From Nymphaea colorata (taxonomy: Eukaryota; Streptophyta; Magnoliopsida; Nymphaeales; Nymphaeaceae): 64,000 nt of DNA. Numbering within the stretch: position 1 is the first letter of the stretch; each line of letters begins with the position of its first letter. The translations under genes were made by a program, and so were the position numbers. Below, piece by piece: positions 48,401 to 61,629 of the stretch. The notes below the pieces were generated by a model, which saw only the letters and a program-made list of their open reading frames with translations, made no database searches and was not told the DNA's origin. The DNA lies in contig NC_045143.1 of the NCBI RefSeq assembly GCF_008831285.2, positions 20,420,854 to 20,484,853 on the forward strand. Direction: 5' to 3'.

Positions 48401-50755
48401 ATGGAACTACGTCATATCAACTATTAATCACTGTGGCTACATAAGGTTCCACCCTAGCCGAAGTTTGTCCCAACTCGTTTTCTGTTCGCTTTTATCTATA
48501 ATTTTTTGTCAACTTACATAACACTTCAGCCAAACTGGTACTATAATTTGAATGGCCACAGTGTTTCCCCACTTGCTTGTTTTGTGCTCCCTTTCCTTCG
48601 GAGCCCCAGAACTCAGAAGTAAGCACAAGAAAAAAAAAAAATTAATAAATACTGTTCTTCAAGTGCTTAATGTGTTTCTTATCGTTGTGTTTGGCACAGG
48701 AAAATACATTTTAATTGAGGTACGAAAGGAATTGGTAGAATTGAAATGGTTAATTTGCAGGTGCCCACACAAAACTCTCCCTTTTGTTAAAGATGAAAAA
48801 GCGAAGGATCATCAAACATAAGAGGGATTTATGTGGTTCCATCATCATCATGGTGCTGGATGAACCTCCTGTCTGTTTCGGCGATGAATTTTATTATGTA
48901 ACATAGGAGGACACTACATTTGGGAGGTTGAACCTTCTTGATAGTTTTTGTTACAATTTGATTTTGATTTACAGGCATTCCTGTCAACAGTTTCCAAAAT
49001 CTTTTGGTTGATCTCCTGCCATCTTCATCACGCAACTCATTCTTGTTTCTATCTTTACCAGATTGGATCTCCAAAAGCCTGCATATCACTCACATTAAGG
49101 ACAGATCAAACCAAGTAAGATTTTAATCCTCGTTTGCCTGTGTCAGATTGAGTCAGTAAATAAAAGTACGCCAATTTTAAGATGGGACAACTTCGTTATA
49201 GGTTTGAACTTTCGGAGGCATTTGATCACGCCATATCTTAGATCTGAATATCTGCTCTTACATGAGAGGATTTGGCTCCGCGATAGGTCAACGCAATGCA
49301 TATCCATCGACATGAAACACAATAGTGACACAACTGGATGAAAGAACCAGAAGCTCAGAAAAATCTAAGTTGAGATTATCTAGTTAGGACTTGTTAACTG
49401 GTAGACCATTGAAGAGTCCCTCAGATTTAGCACGAGATAACTTTAAGGTCGACGCTCCTAGGGGAAAAAAAAAAAGATCCACGGACCTTTTACCTTGGAA
49501 AAACTTCTTGGAACAGGGTGGAAGAGAATTTTCTGCCACCCTCTTCAACTTTAAGTTGTGTTTGATGGACGCATCAACTCCCTCGCAAAGAACTCCATAG
49601 ATCCATTTTGGCATCTGATCATGTGGGAAAACCTACAAGATGACAAGAAGTGATTCTCCTAATTCCTTCCAACGGATTGTTGCATTCAGCTTGCACTTCG
49701 GCCCCATAGCAGGAATACACAGACCAAAACCACCAAAGCTCTAAAAGGTGGACAACCAAAGAAAAATCTCAAAGCGAAAACATCCGACAACAGAAGACGA
49801 TTCTTCGGACTCCAATGATCATGAAAAGATCAAGGACAGCAACGGAGGCATAAGGAAAAAGCCATCAAAAAGTGAGAAGAAGCCACCCATCCGGTAAGGG
49901 GAACGACAACCAAAAGCATCTGAATTGTGTATATACATGACTGACAGGGATACGTATACAACAAGGTTAATGCAGAAAACACATATAAAAGTAATTGCTT
50001 TCATAATGCACATAGAGGAGCCGTACAACAGGCGAAGAGCAAAATGACAACTATTAACCAGCGTTTATCACAACCAGGAAACAGTAGTGACTCACACAAA
50101 TGAGCACCATCTATCCCTTAATCAGTAATCGATCTCTTCTATGTGCAGCAACACTTCTAAGTATCATACCGGTTGACAATTGAGCTAATCTAAAAAGACG
50201 TGCCAAATCTGGTTCAGTTGGTTGACACTCTTTCAACGACATAAAACTGACTGACTACAGAATAAGAAATCTATTCTGTTTACCAAGACCTGCAAGCCGA
50301 GGTGTACCGTTTACCTGCAAATTCAAGTTAAGAAACAAAGCTCTGCCAAGATGTGATGGGTGGAAAAATGGAACAATTTTCTCCTAGCAAGAATCTTTTG
50401 ATAAGAGCCGTCATCTCTGCAATTCAAGGAAGCAAACAATACACATGTAGCTTAGTAGACCAACTTAAAGAAAAACGAACTTGAAGACCAGCAATTCCTT
50501 AGCAACTCAGCATATATATGAAAAGAACTCTCCAGGTACATGATTGAATAAGATCAAATGATAGGTAGAAAATGAGGTTCACATACTTCGCAAAATGGCA
50601 GCTGCTGCAGTGAGCTGATCTAGAAAAAGTGGATCAGCTTTCCCTGAGAAAGGGGACTGCTTGTAGACAACAGCCAAAACCAATTTACAACTGGAGACAA
50701 ACACCCTAATAGCAGGCCATTTGGTGTTTACAAAGACCATAACAGACTTGCTCCA
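45442..50755. other. spacer, no gene recognised
   Basis: The part near 47145-47175 has a long A run and AT-rich imperfect repeats. A plus-strand stretch at 49784-49900 is open and rich in Asp, Ser and Lys (DDSSDSNDHEKIKDSNGG) but too short to assign. The part from about 50300 to 50755 is the 3' side of the rRNA methyltransferase gene and likely includes its untranslated region. Confidence 0.4.
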
Positions 50756-53700
50756 TCAAGTCAGTGCGTTTGACAGCTGGGATATTGGCAACACTTTGGA
50801 TGCGCGTTTCTTTTGTGACCATGTAGGTCCATAAATTGCCAAATGTGTCCGACCAAATCTTCTGTCAGCAACCTAAAAATTAAGGCAAGACAATACTTCA
50901 GTTGGAAAGAGAATAAAATTACATATCCACTGATTAAATATTCCCAAATTTAATTACATTTCATTTTTAAATTCACATACAAACGTAAAGTCACTTTGGT
51001 TCCAGTTCATCTACACTAACTACTAGACTTGAGACTAACAGATTCGTGCATGTTATGAAATCAATCTCTACGGAATTAATATTTGTTTAACTGTTAGAAT
51101 TGATCCAACAACTAGAAGGGAACCATACACTTTGGTGTCCTTTCGACTTTTAACTGTTCAAAATTTCCATATTAATTTGATTTTCTCCAAACCTCAGCAG
51201 AAAGAGATACGCTTTTAATTGTTTGCTACTCCAAGTGAAGGCTAGCGCCAACTAGTGCATATCTTCTCCACAAGGATTTTCAAGTAAAACACTAAATTAC
51301 CATGACCCTACAGGCCTACAGTATGACAGAGAATGTTCCAAATTTTTTATCATCTAAACAATAACATGGACAATAATAAGCAAGAAACTAGACCTCCCAA
51401 CCTCCATAAATTAGTGTCTCCAGAAGAAGGAAACAACTCTTTCAGTTTTTCAAGAGATCGGTTAAAGCATGCTTCTCTAAAGGCTAAAGCAAGTCTATTT
51501 ACATAATAAAGTGACATTACTTTCCATTGTTTTTACAAGCTAATACCTTAATCCACTGGCACTCTCCCCCAACAACAATAAGGCCAAGTTGATTTCCCAG
51601 TGCATAACAAAGTTACAAACCAACCACTGACTAATTTGCCATCTTGAGAACACAAAAGCTGAACATAGAATTCTAGACAAACAAGTTACAGAGACGTGAT
51701 ATTACCTTTACAAGAGGACCACAAGAATCCTGCATTTCTGTCCTTAATGGATACTCCACAAGCTTTATGCCAAGGACATAATAAATGAACTAGTGAGTTC
51801 ATTTGCAGATAGCCTATTCACATATGAATTTCTGAAGGAAAGAATACAGGACTTACAACAAATGTGTCTTTCCCAACTAAGGGTGAAACAGACAGCTGAC
51901 TCATCAATATGTCGTATGACACAGCCGTATAAGGTGGCGTGACACTAATGTAATCAAAGCATCCATCTTTCTCTGGGCATAAGAAATCCATGATAATGCT
52001 GAATTCAAATGCACCTCCATATGATAGAAGGCAACAACATATTTATGTAACTCAGAAGTGGAACAACATAAATACATAATATACTACATCGAAACGCTAA
52101 CAGCTTCATGAGTTTCACCAATTTAGTACAAGGAAGACTCCTCCTAAGTACATACAATAATTTTTTCTACATGTCTGTATGCCAGTCAAGACAGGTCCTT
52201 GTGAACCCTCTTAACTTATTTCAGAATTTCACACTTGTAATGATTATATTGATTGTCGATGCAGATACAGTTGCTTGTTTATCATTTCTGACTCCAAGAG
52301 CTTGAGTCAGTTAGTCAATCAGCATTTTTAGTCAGCTAGAGATAGTAAAATCACAAAGCATAAAGGGTCAAATACTTTACCTTGTCACTCAAAACTACTG
52401 AAGGATCAATACCTTGCCAAATTCATTTTCTATGATTCACTTGGCACATACTTTAGAGTTTAGACCAATGGCTTTCAGTATCTCTTCCAAAGACATTCAC
52501 AGATCTCACCGCGAGTACGAGGAGAGTATTTTTGTACATGTTTTCTGTTCCTTGGACTTGCCATGATTCTCTTCTATGTCATAAATGCATATGCTGTATG
52601 TTAGCCGTTTCTTAAGGCATCTGGTTACCTTCACTTCTGGAACAAGCATAAACATGTTTTGCATCTTAAATTCCGGTACTGTCTTTTACTTCAAACTAGT
52701 AATAACGTTTGTATGGACAGGAAAGGGCAACACGCTTGTTAATGAGGTCAAACCAAGGGGGCTAGATAAATGAAGATTGTCACAAACTCAATGAGTGCAG
52801 TCTTTTATGCAAACTCAGAATCATATAAAGTACTGACAAGCACTTATGGCATTTAAAATAGAACCAAACTAAACTTTTCCGTTTTGACAAATAGGATGTT
52901 AAAAGTTTAGGACATGATTACATCTCTGGACGTATCAACATTCAACTTGGACATGGTAATTATGTCTGCTTTGCACCAGGACAAGATGTAAAACTTGCTT
53001 TGGTTTTTTCCTCAAGTAACCGTGATATTTTAAGACATAAGAAACTAGTTTAGGCATGATCTCCAGATCAGTTGAGTCGTTACACCTATAACAGCATTGG
53101 ATTTTGTTTAGCACTAGCTCATACAAGTCCAAAAAAAGAAAAAAAAAAGGATAAGCCATTAAAATCCAAGAATTAGCCACATTCCCCACCAAACCGACTA
53201 AAATTAGTCTGTAAGATACCAGACCACCAAAATGGCATGGGAGAGGGAACTGAACTAAATTCATCAGAAGACTAATAACCAAATACGACCAGACATTTGC
53301 AGTATTTTTCTGTGAAAGTGCATACCTGGAAATTTTGCTGCCTGCTCTAGGAATTTCTCAACCTGGACTGTGTGGATCACAGACATGTCTAAAAAACCAG
53401 TACATTCTAAATTTGGCCTCAGCACTTCAGATACAACCCAGGGATCCATTTCAATGAAGTGCGCCTGATAACAAGTAACACATAGTTAACTTCAGATGCT
53501 AAAAAGACCAAACTGCAATGTGCATGCCATTCAAGAAAATCTTATGTTAGGAGAAAATTAAGATAACAAGGAGGCAACAGAATAAACAGGCAAGGAGGAA
53601 AAGGTGCAATTTTCTGCTATACAAAATTACAAATCACTATGTGAACATTGAGATGCAACAGTAAATAGCCTGGATTAGGGTGGTAGTCACTATGCAAAAC

Positions 53701-56164
53701 TTGGGCAGTTATTCTGAAATTAGTTTTTAAACTTAGCAAAATTCATCTGTATGATCTTCATAGTTCGAAACCTATGATAATTGGTGTACACAAGCTGATA
53801 GGTAGGTATTGGATGACTAACATCAGACTCATTTAGTTGGATTTCTCAAGAACAACCTTAAAATCTAATCAAAGGAGTGAACCGTACAACATAATCTGCC
53901 ATTTCACATAAAACTGCAGGGAAATTCTAGAATAGATATGCATTTCACCATGCTGCTTTTTTTTGTCAAACCAGTCGCATTGCTTGTTGATGCATATGAA
54001 CATTCATCATCACTTTAGGGTCCGATATTTTCATGTCAACATCTTAAATACCTTTTAAAATATGTTTATTTGCTACCTTGTAGAATATAGGATATGTTCA
54101 GGACTGCTTAAGCAATGACACTGACTAGTGTCACACATCAAGCAGCTGGAAGGGAACATGCAGCTGACCAAATTCACAAGCTAGGTCAAGTGCACTTAAC
54201 TGGACGTATTCACATAAACTCAATTTTTTACTCAAGTTGGCATTATGAAATGAGTTATAAACTAGCAGACTCATTCACATTCACACGTTTTGGTAATATT
54301 TTTAAATTTCAAGATATCTGCAAAAATAACAGGCCAAAAAAAGGGGATTTATTACAGTGTTCTGAAAATACCTCTAACTTCAATTTCATTTGAGAATATA
54401 AGGATATTTTCAAGGGGTATATTTTAAACCTTTTTTTTTTCTTTTGTTGTTTTCACGTTTACTCTGAAATTTGATTAATATATTTGTAAGAAATTTCAAA
54501 GAAAGCACATAGTATCATCATTTTATAACTTTCATATTGTTTAACTTTCTGAATCCCGAATTTTCTGCATTCCCATTAATAACCAAGAAAACCCTCACTG
54601 ATGAAAACCCAATAACTACTTTGTTCATTAGTTTATTCTCATAAATAACTTATATTTTATTTTTTTACTGTGTATAGTGCCCATTTTCTTTATATTAAAA
54701 ATTTCCCATCTGCATACATATATATACATAGAGAAATGCACCACACCCACAAATAAGTGATACAGCAGGATGACCACCGCAATGATATGACAATAAGAAA
54801 TTGTATATTCAACTTTGGAGTAGAGAAAGCGCTTGAACTGAAAATGTGGAGTTCTTTATTATGTAATATGTTTCATATTTCTATCTCGAAGATTTTCAAT
54901 CCATTTGCATGTAAAGCACATCCTTTTCAAAAGTACTTGTATTCATCAAGCAATTTTTAAATTAAGCCCTTAACTGAGTTTGTGTGACGGGAAACTATTC
55001 TCCACAGCTTTTTTCAGCCTCGCAACTTCCATCTATTGCATCCAAGGAAACTGAAGCTAATGTACGCATGTTCATCAGATACCTCAGAACATCCACGGCT
55101 GATGGCTTCAATTCCAACGGAGCCAGTGCCACTATAAAGATCAAGCCAGCGCCCAGGTCGTAAAGCAGCAGGACAACCGCCAGCTACCTACACAAAATTA
55201 AAGCCAAAGGACACAAACGACATGCATATGCTTGATCATCAAGGTTCCCAACTTCGATACAAATATGTCAGCCGATGATACCAACATGCAAATTCTATGA
55301 ACAAAACATGGTGATAGCATAGAGAGTATACCTGCAACATGTCGAAAGCTGCACCTCGCACAACTTCCATCATTGGACGTACATCCATGCCTTTTGGTGA
55401 GAGCAGCTTTCTTCTACGAGCCTTTCCACCAAGAACCTGGAACAAGAAAATTAGGTACACGAAGTGAGACGCTCTCAATACAAATATCACAGAAGCCCCA
55501 ATATCCATTATAACAGTAGAAGTTCCAAAAGAGTGACCTAAATATTTCATTCCCATTTTTTATATACCATTCAAGAATAGCAAACATGTTGCGACATTAA
55601 AGTAAGAACCAACAGCAGCCATTAAGACAATTCTATCCAATGGATACTCAAAACCACTGAAATTAACGGCAAATTGGTCATGGTTATCAGTATTAATAAC
55701 GCGTCAGTTCAGCCAGCAGAAAGAGAGAAAGAAAGAAAAAAAATACTTGAAGCAGTTTATGGGTCGTCCTGGGAGGTTTAGGCTCCTCCAACGCTTGTGC
55801 CAATCTTCTCCCTTTCCCATCCTCCTTGTCCTCTTCACTTCTCCTTCCTTTCCTCCTTCCCTTAGACTTCTGCCAAGACCAAGCAACCACATATGCCCTT
55901 TGAATTTGCTTTCAGCCATTTTTCAGAGGATCCGAGTCGAAACCACTCGGTCTAAAAAAAAAAGGTAAGAGGAAAATGGATGTTGGGAAACATACCTTTT
56001 GGGTCCCCTCTGAGTAGGACTCATCGACGAAGTCAGAAGGGTCGAGCCCGTACTTTTCCAATATCCAATGCTTCTGCTCGTCCATATCATTCCCGCGTCC
56101 TACCAACATTATGAAACCAAACACCATCAGAGACAGAGACAGAGACAGAGAGAGAGAGAGAAAC

Positions 56165-56227
<63 letters not shown>

Positions 56228-56375
56228 TACTAGAGAAAGCTGGTGAGAGGGTGGAGGGGGAGAACTTGGTCCTGAAATTGAGGGAAAAGAGGGGAGGAGC
56301 CACAACAGCGGCGTGGTGGTGATGACTGGTGGTGAGGAAAGACGGAGAGAGTGTGAACAGCGATGAAGAAGCCAT
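50756..56375 (-). CDS. RsmD-type 16S rRNA (guanine-N2)-methyltransferase, plastid (9 exons)
   Basis: RsmD enzymes methylate the exocyclic amine of one guanine in small-subunit rRNA (G966 in E. coli) using S-adenosylmethionine; the plant copy should act on plastid ribosomes. Exons: 56231..56375, 55996..56099, 55747..55869, 55332..55436, 55083..55187, 53326..53464, 51857..51972, 51706..51762, 50756..50872. All junctions are GT-AG with matching phases, giving 336 residues. The first ~48 residues are Ser/Thr/His-rich with few acidic residues, like a chloroplast transit peptide. Conserved blocks are KLLQ joined to VLGGKARRRKLLSP, then MDVRPMMEVVRGAAFD, the SAM-binding motif I LDLYSGTGSVGIEA (exon 5), HFIEMDP, and VTPPYTAVSYD, in the place of the catalytic (N/D)PPY motif (exon 7). 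The protein ends LSNALT. This appears to be an intact, functional gene. Confidence 0.93.
56128..56225. repeat. (GA)n microsatellite filling intron 1 of the rRNA methyltransferase gene
   Basis: A nearly pure GA tract (CT on the coding strand) with AGAC and AAAC interruptions. It lies between the exon 1 donor at 56230 and the exon 2 acceptor at 56100. Confidence 0.95.
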
Positions 56376-59128
56376 TCTATCGCTTTGGGCTCACTATCAC
56401 TCTGCACTCTGATCCTTCTGGTGTGGAAAGCCTCAGCTCCCAGTTCAAAGTCCGATACAAAAAAGTCCGGCCATTAATCATCACACGAAATTGTGTGTGA
56501 AACGCCCAGCTGGATCGAGTGTTGAACAATTCTCTCGAAGTTCCCCATTCTTATCGAAAAAATAACGAAATATTAGCAGATAATTGTTTTAAAACATTGT
56601 TGGCATTTATATCGTATTTAATCGTTACATACAAGGGCTGACACTCTCGTAAATGAAACCCTTCCTCAATAGCTGACATACTTCTTGTTGCAATTAGGGA
56701 TGCACAAAGAACGAGCCGAGCTCGGCCAGCTCGAACTCGACTCAAGTTACACAAAGAATGTGAGGCAGCATTGCTAATTTAGTGGGTTTGAGTGTGCATT
56801 TGTATAAATTACATAGGTTGTCTCATATTTTGTTAATTACTCGGTGAGTATGTTGCAAAAGTTTAAGGCCTTTTTTTTGTTGTTGGCAAGATCTAACTAA
56901 GACTCACTTGGTTTGCATATGTCAATTGAGGTCGCTGCCTGCTGCCCTTAAGTAGATTTTATAATTATCTTGTTATTGAATAGCTTAGATTTAGTGGGTA
57001 ATCATGTTTTATGGTCAAGTTTCACATTTGGACTGCATTTTAGTTAGTTACAGGCATAAGTTTAGGTTTTTCTTTGCTTTTACTCAAATTGCATCTTGTT
57101 TTTACATGTTTTTTGTAATAGAAATATAGCTTTGGGGTTTATGTCAAGAGTTTTGTTGATTTAAGTTTATGATTGCAACTATTGGTATACTATTAGTAGA
57201 GCAGTATAGAGAAACATCCGCTTGACAGTTTTACTAGACTGCCGTAAATTTCAGTAGTTTGTAATATTTTACTACGAATTCTTGCTTTTCTACTTGTAAC
57301 TAATAGTTACCTTCCATTGTAACTGGTTTTTATATGAATTGTAGTTGCTAGTTGTTAGCTATACTTAATTTAAATCTGTAAGCTGTTCATTGCTGTTTTT
57401 CAGGTTTAAGTGTAGTGCATAGGTATTCTATATTGGTTTCTACTGAAATTTTCCTGTAAATGTCTGTTTTAGTTTGGTGAGACGAATAATAATTATTTTT
57501 TGTTTGAATCGGTTTTTAGATGAAAACTAGTTGTTAATTGTTATAAATGCTTAGTTCAAGAGTTGCAGACTGATAATGTACTTTTTAATTTTAGCATTGC
57601 CGAACCCTAAAGTAACAGTAGGAAACTGTATTTTTAAATAATAATAATAATAATAACAAATCTTATATTCCTGATTAATTTAAGGATATTTTGGATTCTA
57701 ACAATCAACCATAGTGGGTTGCATTTTTGAGTTGGCAACAAGAGAAAATCAAGTGTAAGAATGCATAATGGTTGGCGGGTCTGAATATGGGTTTTAGATT
57801 GTGCATAATGGTTCTGGTAATTAGTGAATTTTGAATATAGAAATTCTGAAATTAAATCTTAGTTTAGGGTAAACTAAAGGTTTGGTTGAGTTATGAGTTT
57901 ATGGATTATATAATATTTTGGCTTGGATCCGACTGGATTTGGATCAAGCTGTTTCCTAAACTGGACCATGGATTCAGATAGAGACAAGTAGGACCCTGAA
58001 TCGAGTTTTGGAGACAGCCAAGGATAGAGATTAACACACAATATATACATGGCAGTGTCAGGTTCAGATCTAGACCAAAATCCAGCAAAGGGTATCATTT
58101 GGATCTGATTTGAGTCTGGGTAGTTTAAGGATCACAATTTGAACAGAACATTGTATTTGATTTGGGAGCAAATCCAAGTCAGATCCTGGCTACTGTGCCA
58201 CAAACCAAAAAAACCAATCAGTAAACACTTGGATCCTGATCTGCAAGATATTGGAATGTAAGCGGATCTAATCCGGACCAATCAGTCAACGACATCTTGT
58301 TCATTGATTCGATCAAGTGGAACACACGATCTTCAAGTTTCTATTCAGAATTTTTGTTCTTCCCGTGATATCTTTAGCTACAATGAAGACCAAAGAAGGA
58401 CCCAGACTGTGATGCCAATATCACACAATCCTCTCCCTTGCTCTCATGGAAAGATGAATTGAAAACAAATTAAACAAAAAAAAGGAAAAGGAGTTGAAGT
58501 TAGTGCCAAAACTTGATTAAGCACAAAAAGGCTAGGTCTCCTCTATACATTGGATCTTTGGAAGAAAGGGAGGGAGGAGAGAGGAGAGGGAGACAGGAGT
58601 TCACATGAAGAGAGGGACGGAGGAGACCTGAAATGTTCCATTTAGAAACAGACTTGATGCCCCCCAGATATAAAAAAGAAAGGCAGTATATATATATATA
58701 TATATGCACCCTGGATTCAAATTGGATCCAGGTTTTGGATTTTAAAAAATGGACTTGGATATGATATAAACTTTTATTTTTATTTGCATTCCATTCGATA
58801 CATCGAATACAGTAAAAGGTTCATTTGATTCAAATATGATTCATTGATATCCATACGCATATCCAGTTTTTCTGGTGCATATCCACCAGGTCTCAAACGC
58901 ACCCTATTATGGTTTCTAAAAAGGGATCACAAATAATCCTTCATTATAGGAAACTTCAACATTTAACTTGTTCTTGTCCAACAAACATAAGAAAAATAAG
59001 AAGTTCCAGATATAAGAAAAATGAGAAGTTTCAATTTCTCACTAGAACTTGGATGGCAATTTTCTTTTCTCTTGTTGATATAACAAGCAGCAATTCTTAA
59101 TATATGAAAGGTAAAGCCTTCTTCTAAA
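56376..59128. other. spacer with dispersed-repeat traces
   Basis: The 5' flank of the rRNA methyltransferase gene comes first. At 56694-56749 the sequence TTAGGGATGCACAAAGAACGAGC followed by GAGCTCGG-type words resembles a terminal segment of a hAT-like miniature element. From 57.9 to 58.9 kb repeated GGATCCAAATTGGATCC-like words suggest another old dispersed repeat. A (TA)n run lies near 58688-58704. No coding domains seen. Confidence 0.4.
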
Positions 59129-59755
59129 TTAATTTATCACACTACGTCTCCCACGGACGCTTGAGAAATGAAAAGGGAGGCAACTGTTCCCGCCGGATAC
59201 CGGCCACACGAACTCCTTCTGCGTCGCCGGAAAATCTTCGTCGCGGCCACCGGTGCTCGACGGAAGCCCTTTATTACCGCCAGGAGCGGCGGTAGTTCCG
59301 CGACGTAACCCGTTACTCCTTTTCGAAGACGCGTTGAGGAACCAGAACCTCGACTTCTCCGGCTCGCGACCACGGGGGAACACGAAGTCGCGGTGGTGAA
59401 CCGACGGAGGGGGACTCAGCGGCGGAAGCTTGCTGGCTTGCGAGGGGTTCTTGGGCTTGCCCGGCGCGACCTCCCAGTCGAAGGGGACCTTTCCGGCAGC
59501 TCTGTAGTAGATGCGGGAGGAGAGGCCCGGCCTGGAAGAAGCGTCCTCTCTTGTTAGCAGCCTTCTGAAGAAGTGCTCCTCGTCCAGAAGGGAAATTTCC
59601 GGTGACGAGTCGGCTTGTTCATGGCTGCTACCTGTGGAGGAGAAGGAGGACGAGGAAGAGGAGGAGGAGCCGCCACCGCAATCTCCGAGTTCCAGAGCCA
59701 AGGTGCCATGCCCCTTATATGGGTCTCTTGTACTGATATCATCACCTCCTTCCAT
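59129..59755 (-). CDS. plant-specific protein with VPFDWEVAPGKPK motif (DUF688-like), single exon
   Basis: 208 residues starting at the first ATG (MEGGDDISTRDPYKG). Visible features: a poly-Ser stretch at about residues 29-41; EEHFFRRLLTREDASSRP; IYYRAAGKVPFDWEVAPGKP at about residues 82-101; then Pro/Ser/Gly/Arg-rich sequence to the end. The 'VPF-WE--PG-PK' block with an upstream 'Y' run is the signature of a family of plant proteins of unknown function (DUF688 type). No signal peptide or membrane segment is seen. GC content is much higher than the surroundings, as expected of a real coding exon. A TATA box (59874..59881) and a CT-rich leader lie upstream. Function unknown. Confidence 0.75.
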   Translation of the reverse strand: MEGGDDISTRDPYKGHGTLALELGDCGGGSSSSSSSSFSSTGSSHEQADSSPEISLLDEEHFFRRLLTREDASSRPGLSSRIYYRAAGKVPFDWEVAPGKPKNPSQASKLPPLSPPPSVHHRDFVFPRGREPEKSRFWFLNASSKRSNGLRRGTTAAPGGNKGLPSSTGGRDEDFPATQKEFVWPVSGGNSCLPFHFSSVRGRRSVIN

Positions 59756-59810
59756 GTTGCAGATTTGCAGATTCTGCGTACTGCTGGGTCTTGTAGATCG
59801 TCTGGAAATT

Positions 59811-59816
<6 letters not shown>

Positions 59817-59849
<33 letters not shown>
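59817..59849. repeat. (GA)n microsatellite in the 5' leader
   Basis: Sixteen or so GA units, CT on the coding strand, between the TATA box and the start codon of the VPFDWE gene; CT-rich leaders near the transcription start are common in plants. Confidence 0.95.
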
Positions 59850-59851
<2 letters not shown>

Positions 59852-59873
59852 GGACTATGGTGGTGGTGGCGTC

Positions 59874-59881
59874 CATTTATA
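59874..59881 (-). promoter_or_regulatory. TATA box of the VPFDWE gene
   Basis: The minus strand reads TATAAATG, about 120 bases upstream of the ATG at 59755. It agrees with the plant TATA consensus TATAAA and implies a short, CT-rich 5' leader. Confidence 0.65.
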
Positions 59882-60412
59882 GCAAATATAATTAATTTAT
59901 TTGCCTAAAAATTTTGAAAATTTTGGTATTTTTTTAATGAATATAAAAACCTTAGTTGTTCGTATTTGTTATATAATATAAATTTGAATTGTTGGCATTT
60001 GGATCTCACGTCTCTCACATATAAAAGTTTTTCAAACCTTATCATTTGTCCGGAAATATAATTTAGAAACATTGCATATATAAGGTTCAAGATTGCGTCA
60101 ATTATTTAATATCGTTAATTAAACCGAGTCAACTAGCCTAACACTGTTACAATATGCAAGGAATGTGTTGCCGATGTGTCTTCAATTAAAAGAAAAATAA
60201 TGTACTTTTGTTTTCGTAAGAGTGCCTAACTTCTTGTTGACTTTCATTTGTTATGATCTGCATATCTTTTCATATCTAAAGTTGGGCAACATGCACAAGA
60301 GCATGCATCACTTCTCAACAACATATGGATCGTCTTGCTTCAACTAAATTAGATTAAATTGTTTATGATGTATTTACTCGAGATTTATGTTTAGATATCT
60401 TGATATAAGAAC

Positions 60413-60820
60413 TTAAATATTTGTAGTTTTACTAAAACAATGATTCATATTTGTTGTTGAAATGTAATCAAACTTTGAATCCTGTCGATGGGTTTGAGAA
60501 ACTACCATGAAATACAAAGATAAGGATAAGAAGAAGTGGAAATCCCACCGGCGCCGCGGCCGGTGTTCGTCGTCGGTTACTCTTCCACCAATTAAGTGCG
60601 GCGGCTGCCTTTGAAGTTGGTTCTTGTTTTTAGTCAAAAAGTGGACCGCCTTGAAAGACTTAGAGCTGAAGTCAGCGGGCTTCATCTTTCGGCCTAAAAA
60701 TAAAGAGGACGGGACATGAACGTTGGGTGGTATTTGGTGCATGAACGGCACGCCTTCCGATGTTCGATTTGTGTCGTTGTTGCTGGTTTGGAAAGACTCT
60801 TTACTTAAATTCAAAGTCAA
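60413..60820 (-). CDS. unassigned 135-codon ORF
   Basis: I do not recognise the product. The first two thirds look coding: a hydrophilic, Asn/Ser/Thr-rich start, then EGVPFMHQIPPNVHVPSSLF and KPADFSSKSFKAVHFL, and an Arg-rich HRPRRRWDF. The last third is low-complexity and hydrophobic and may run past the real end. The GVPF start of its central block recalls the VPF of the neighbouring gene, but the rest does not match. The segment at 60546-60605 is GC-rich against an AT-rich background. It could be a small lineage-specific gene, a fragment or chance. Confidence 0.2.
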   Translation of the reverse strand: MTLNLSKESFQTSNNDTNRTSEGVPFMHQIPPNVHVPSSLFLGRKMKPADFSSKSFKAVHFLTKNKNQLQRQPPHLIGGRVTDDEHRPRRRWDFHFFLSLSLYFMVVSQTHRQDSKFDYISTTNMNHCFSKTTNI

Positions 60821-61629
60821 TGAAACTGTTTTGACAATTTTTGTGTTGTTTTTCTTTTTGTTTCATGATCGCCTATTTAAATTGAACACTTCTTATCCGA
60901 CTTCAAATATAATGTTTTTTTTTTTTTTTTTACATGTAAGATCCAAAATTCATGCCACTAAGATCTTCAATTTATTTAAACGGAAGATCTTACAATATAT
61001 ACTTTTTAAATGCAGTCTCGAATTTGAGGTCTGCTTACATTTAAGGTTGTGTTTGTTCGCCCAAAGTTGCATAGAAAGATGTGTTTGAGAAATTCTCAGT
61101 TTATCATGGATTTTAAATTCAAGTTAAGATCACAAATCTGCTGTGAACCAAACGACCTCAATGTTGTGTTGTTTGGGAAGAAGAGTATTCATGTTATTTT
61201 AGTCATTTTACATGAAAAGCATTTTTTTTCTCCCATTTTTGCCTTCTTAAGAATCTATTTTCTCAAGGTCAAGGGTATTTCGGTAATTTCACAGCCACAC
61301 TATGTCAAAGCTAACGTGGATGCGGTCTCTGGCCTATCAAAGGAAAACACCTTATAAAAAAAAATTGAAATTTCAAAATGCCCATTTCTTTTTTTGGAAA
61401 TGGCTAAAATGCCCTCAAATCCCTTTGCTAATGCATTAGTGTCGCACGCTCCCCGTTCATATCCATGATTCTACCTTCATATGCTAATATTCAACTTTTA
61501 AGGTGCGTTTGATTAGACTTGGTCTAAAATCCCGAACATTTTACACTATGGACCGATGATGAGACCTTCCCCTTCCAATCTTAAATCCAACATTTTCTCA
61601 ATGCTAAAAGGTAAGGACATTATCTTAAA

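Noticed and set aside
56087-56407. 106-codon minus-strand ORF reading through Ser-Leu repeats
   Set aside because: It runs through the CT-repeat intron of the rRNA methyltransferase gene. The exon 1 donor at 56230 and acceptor at 56100 give matching phases, so this frame is intronic.
59511-59882. 123-codon plus-strand ORF
   Set aside because: Antisense shadow of the VPFDWE gene and its GA-rich leader.
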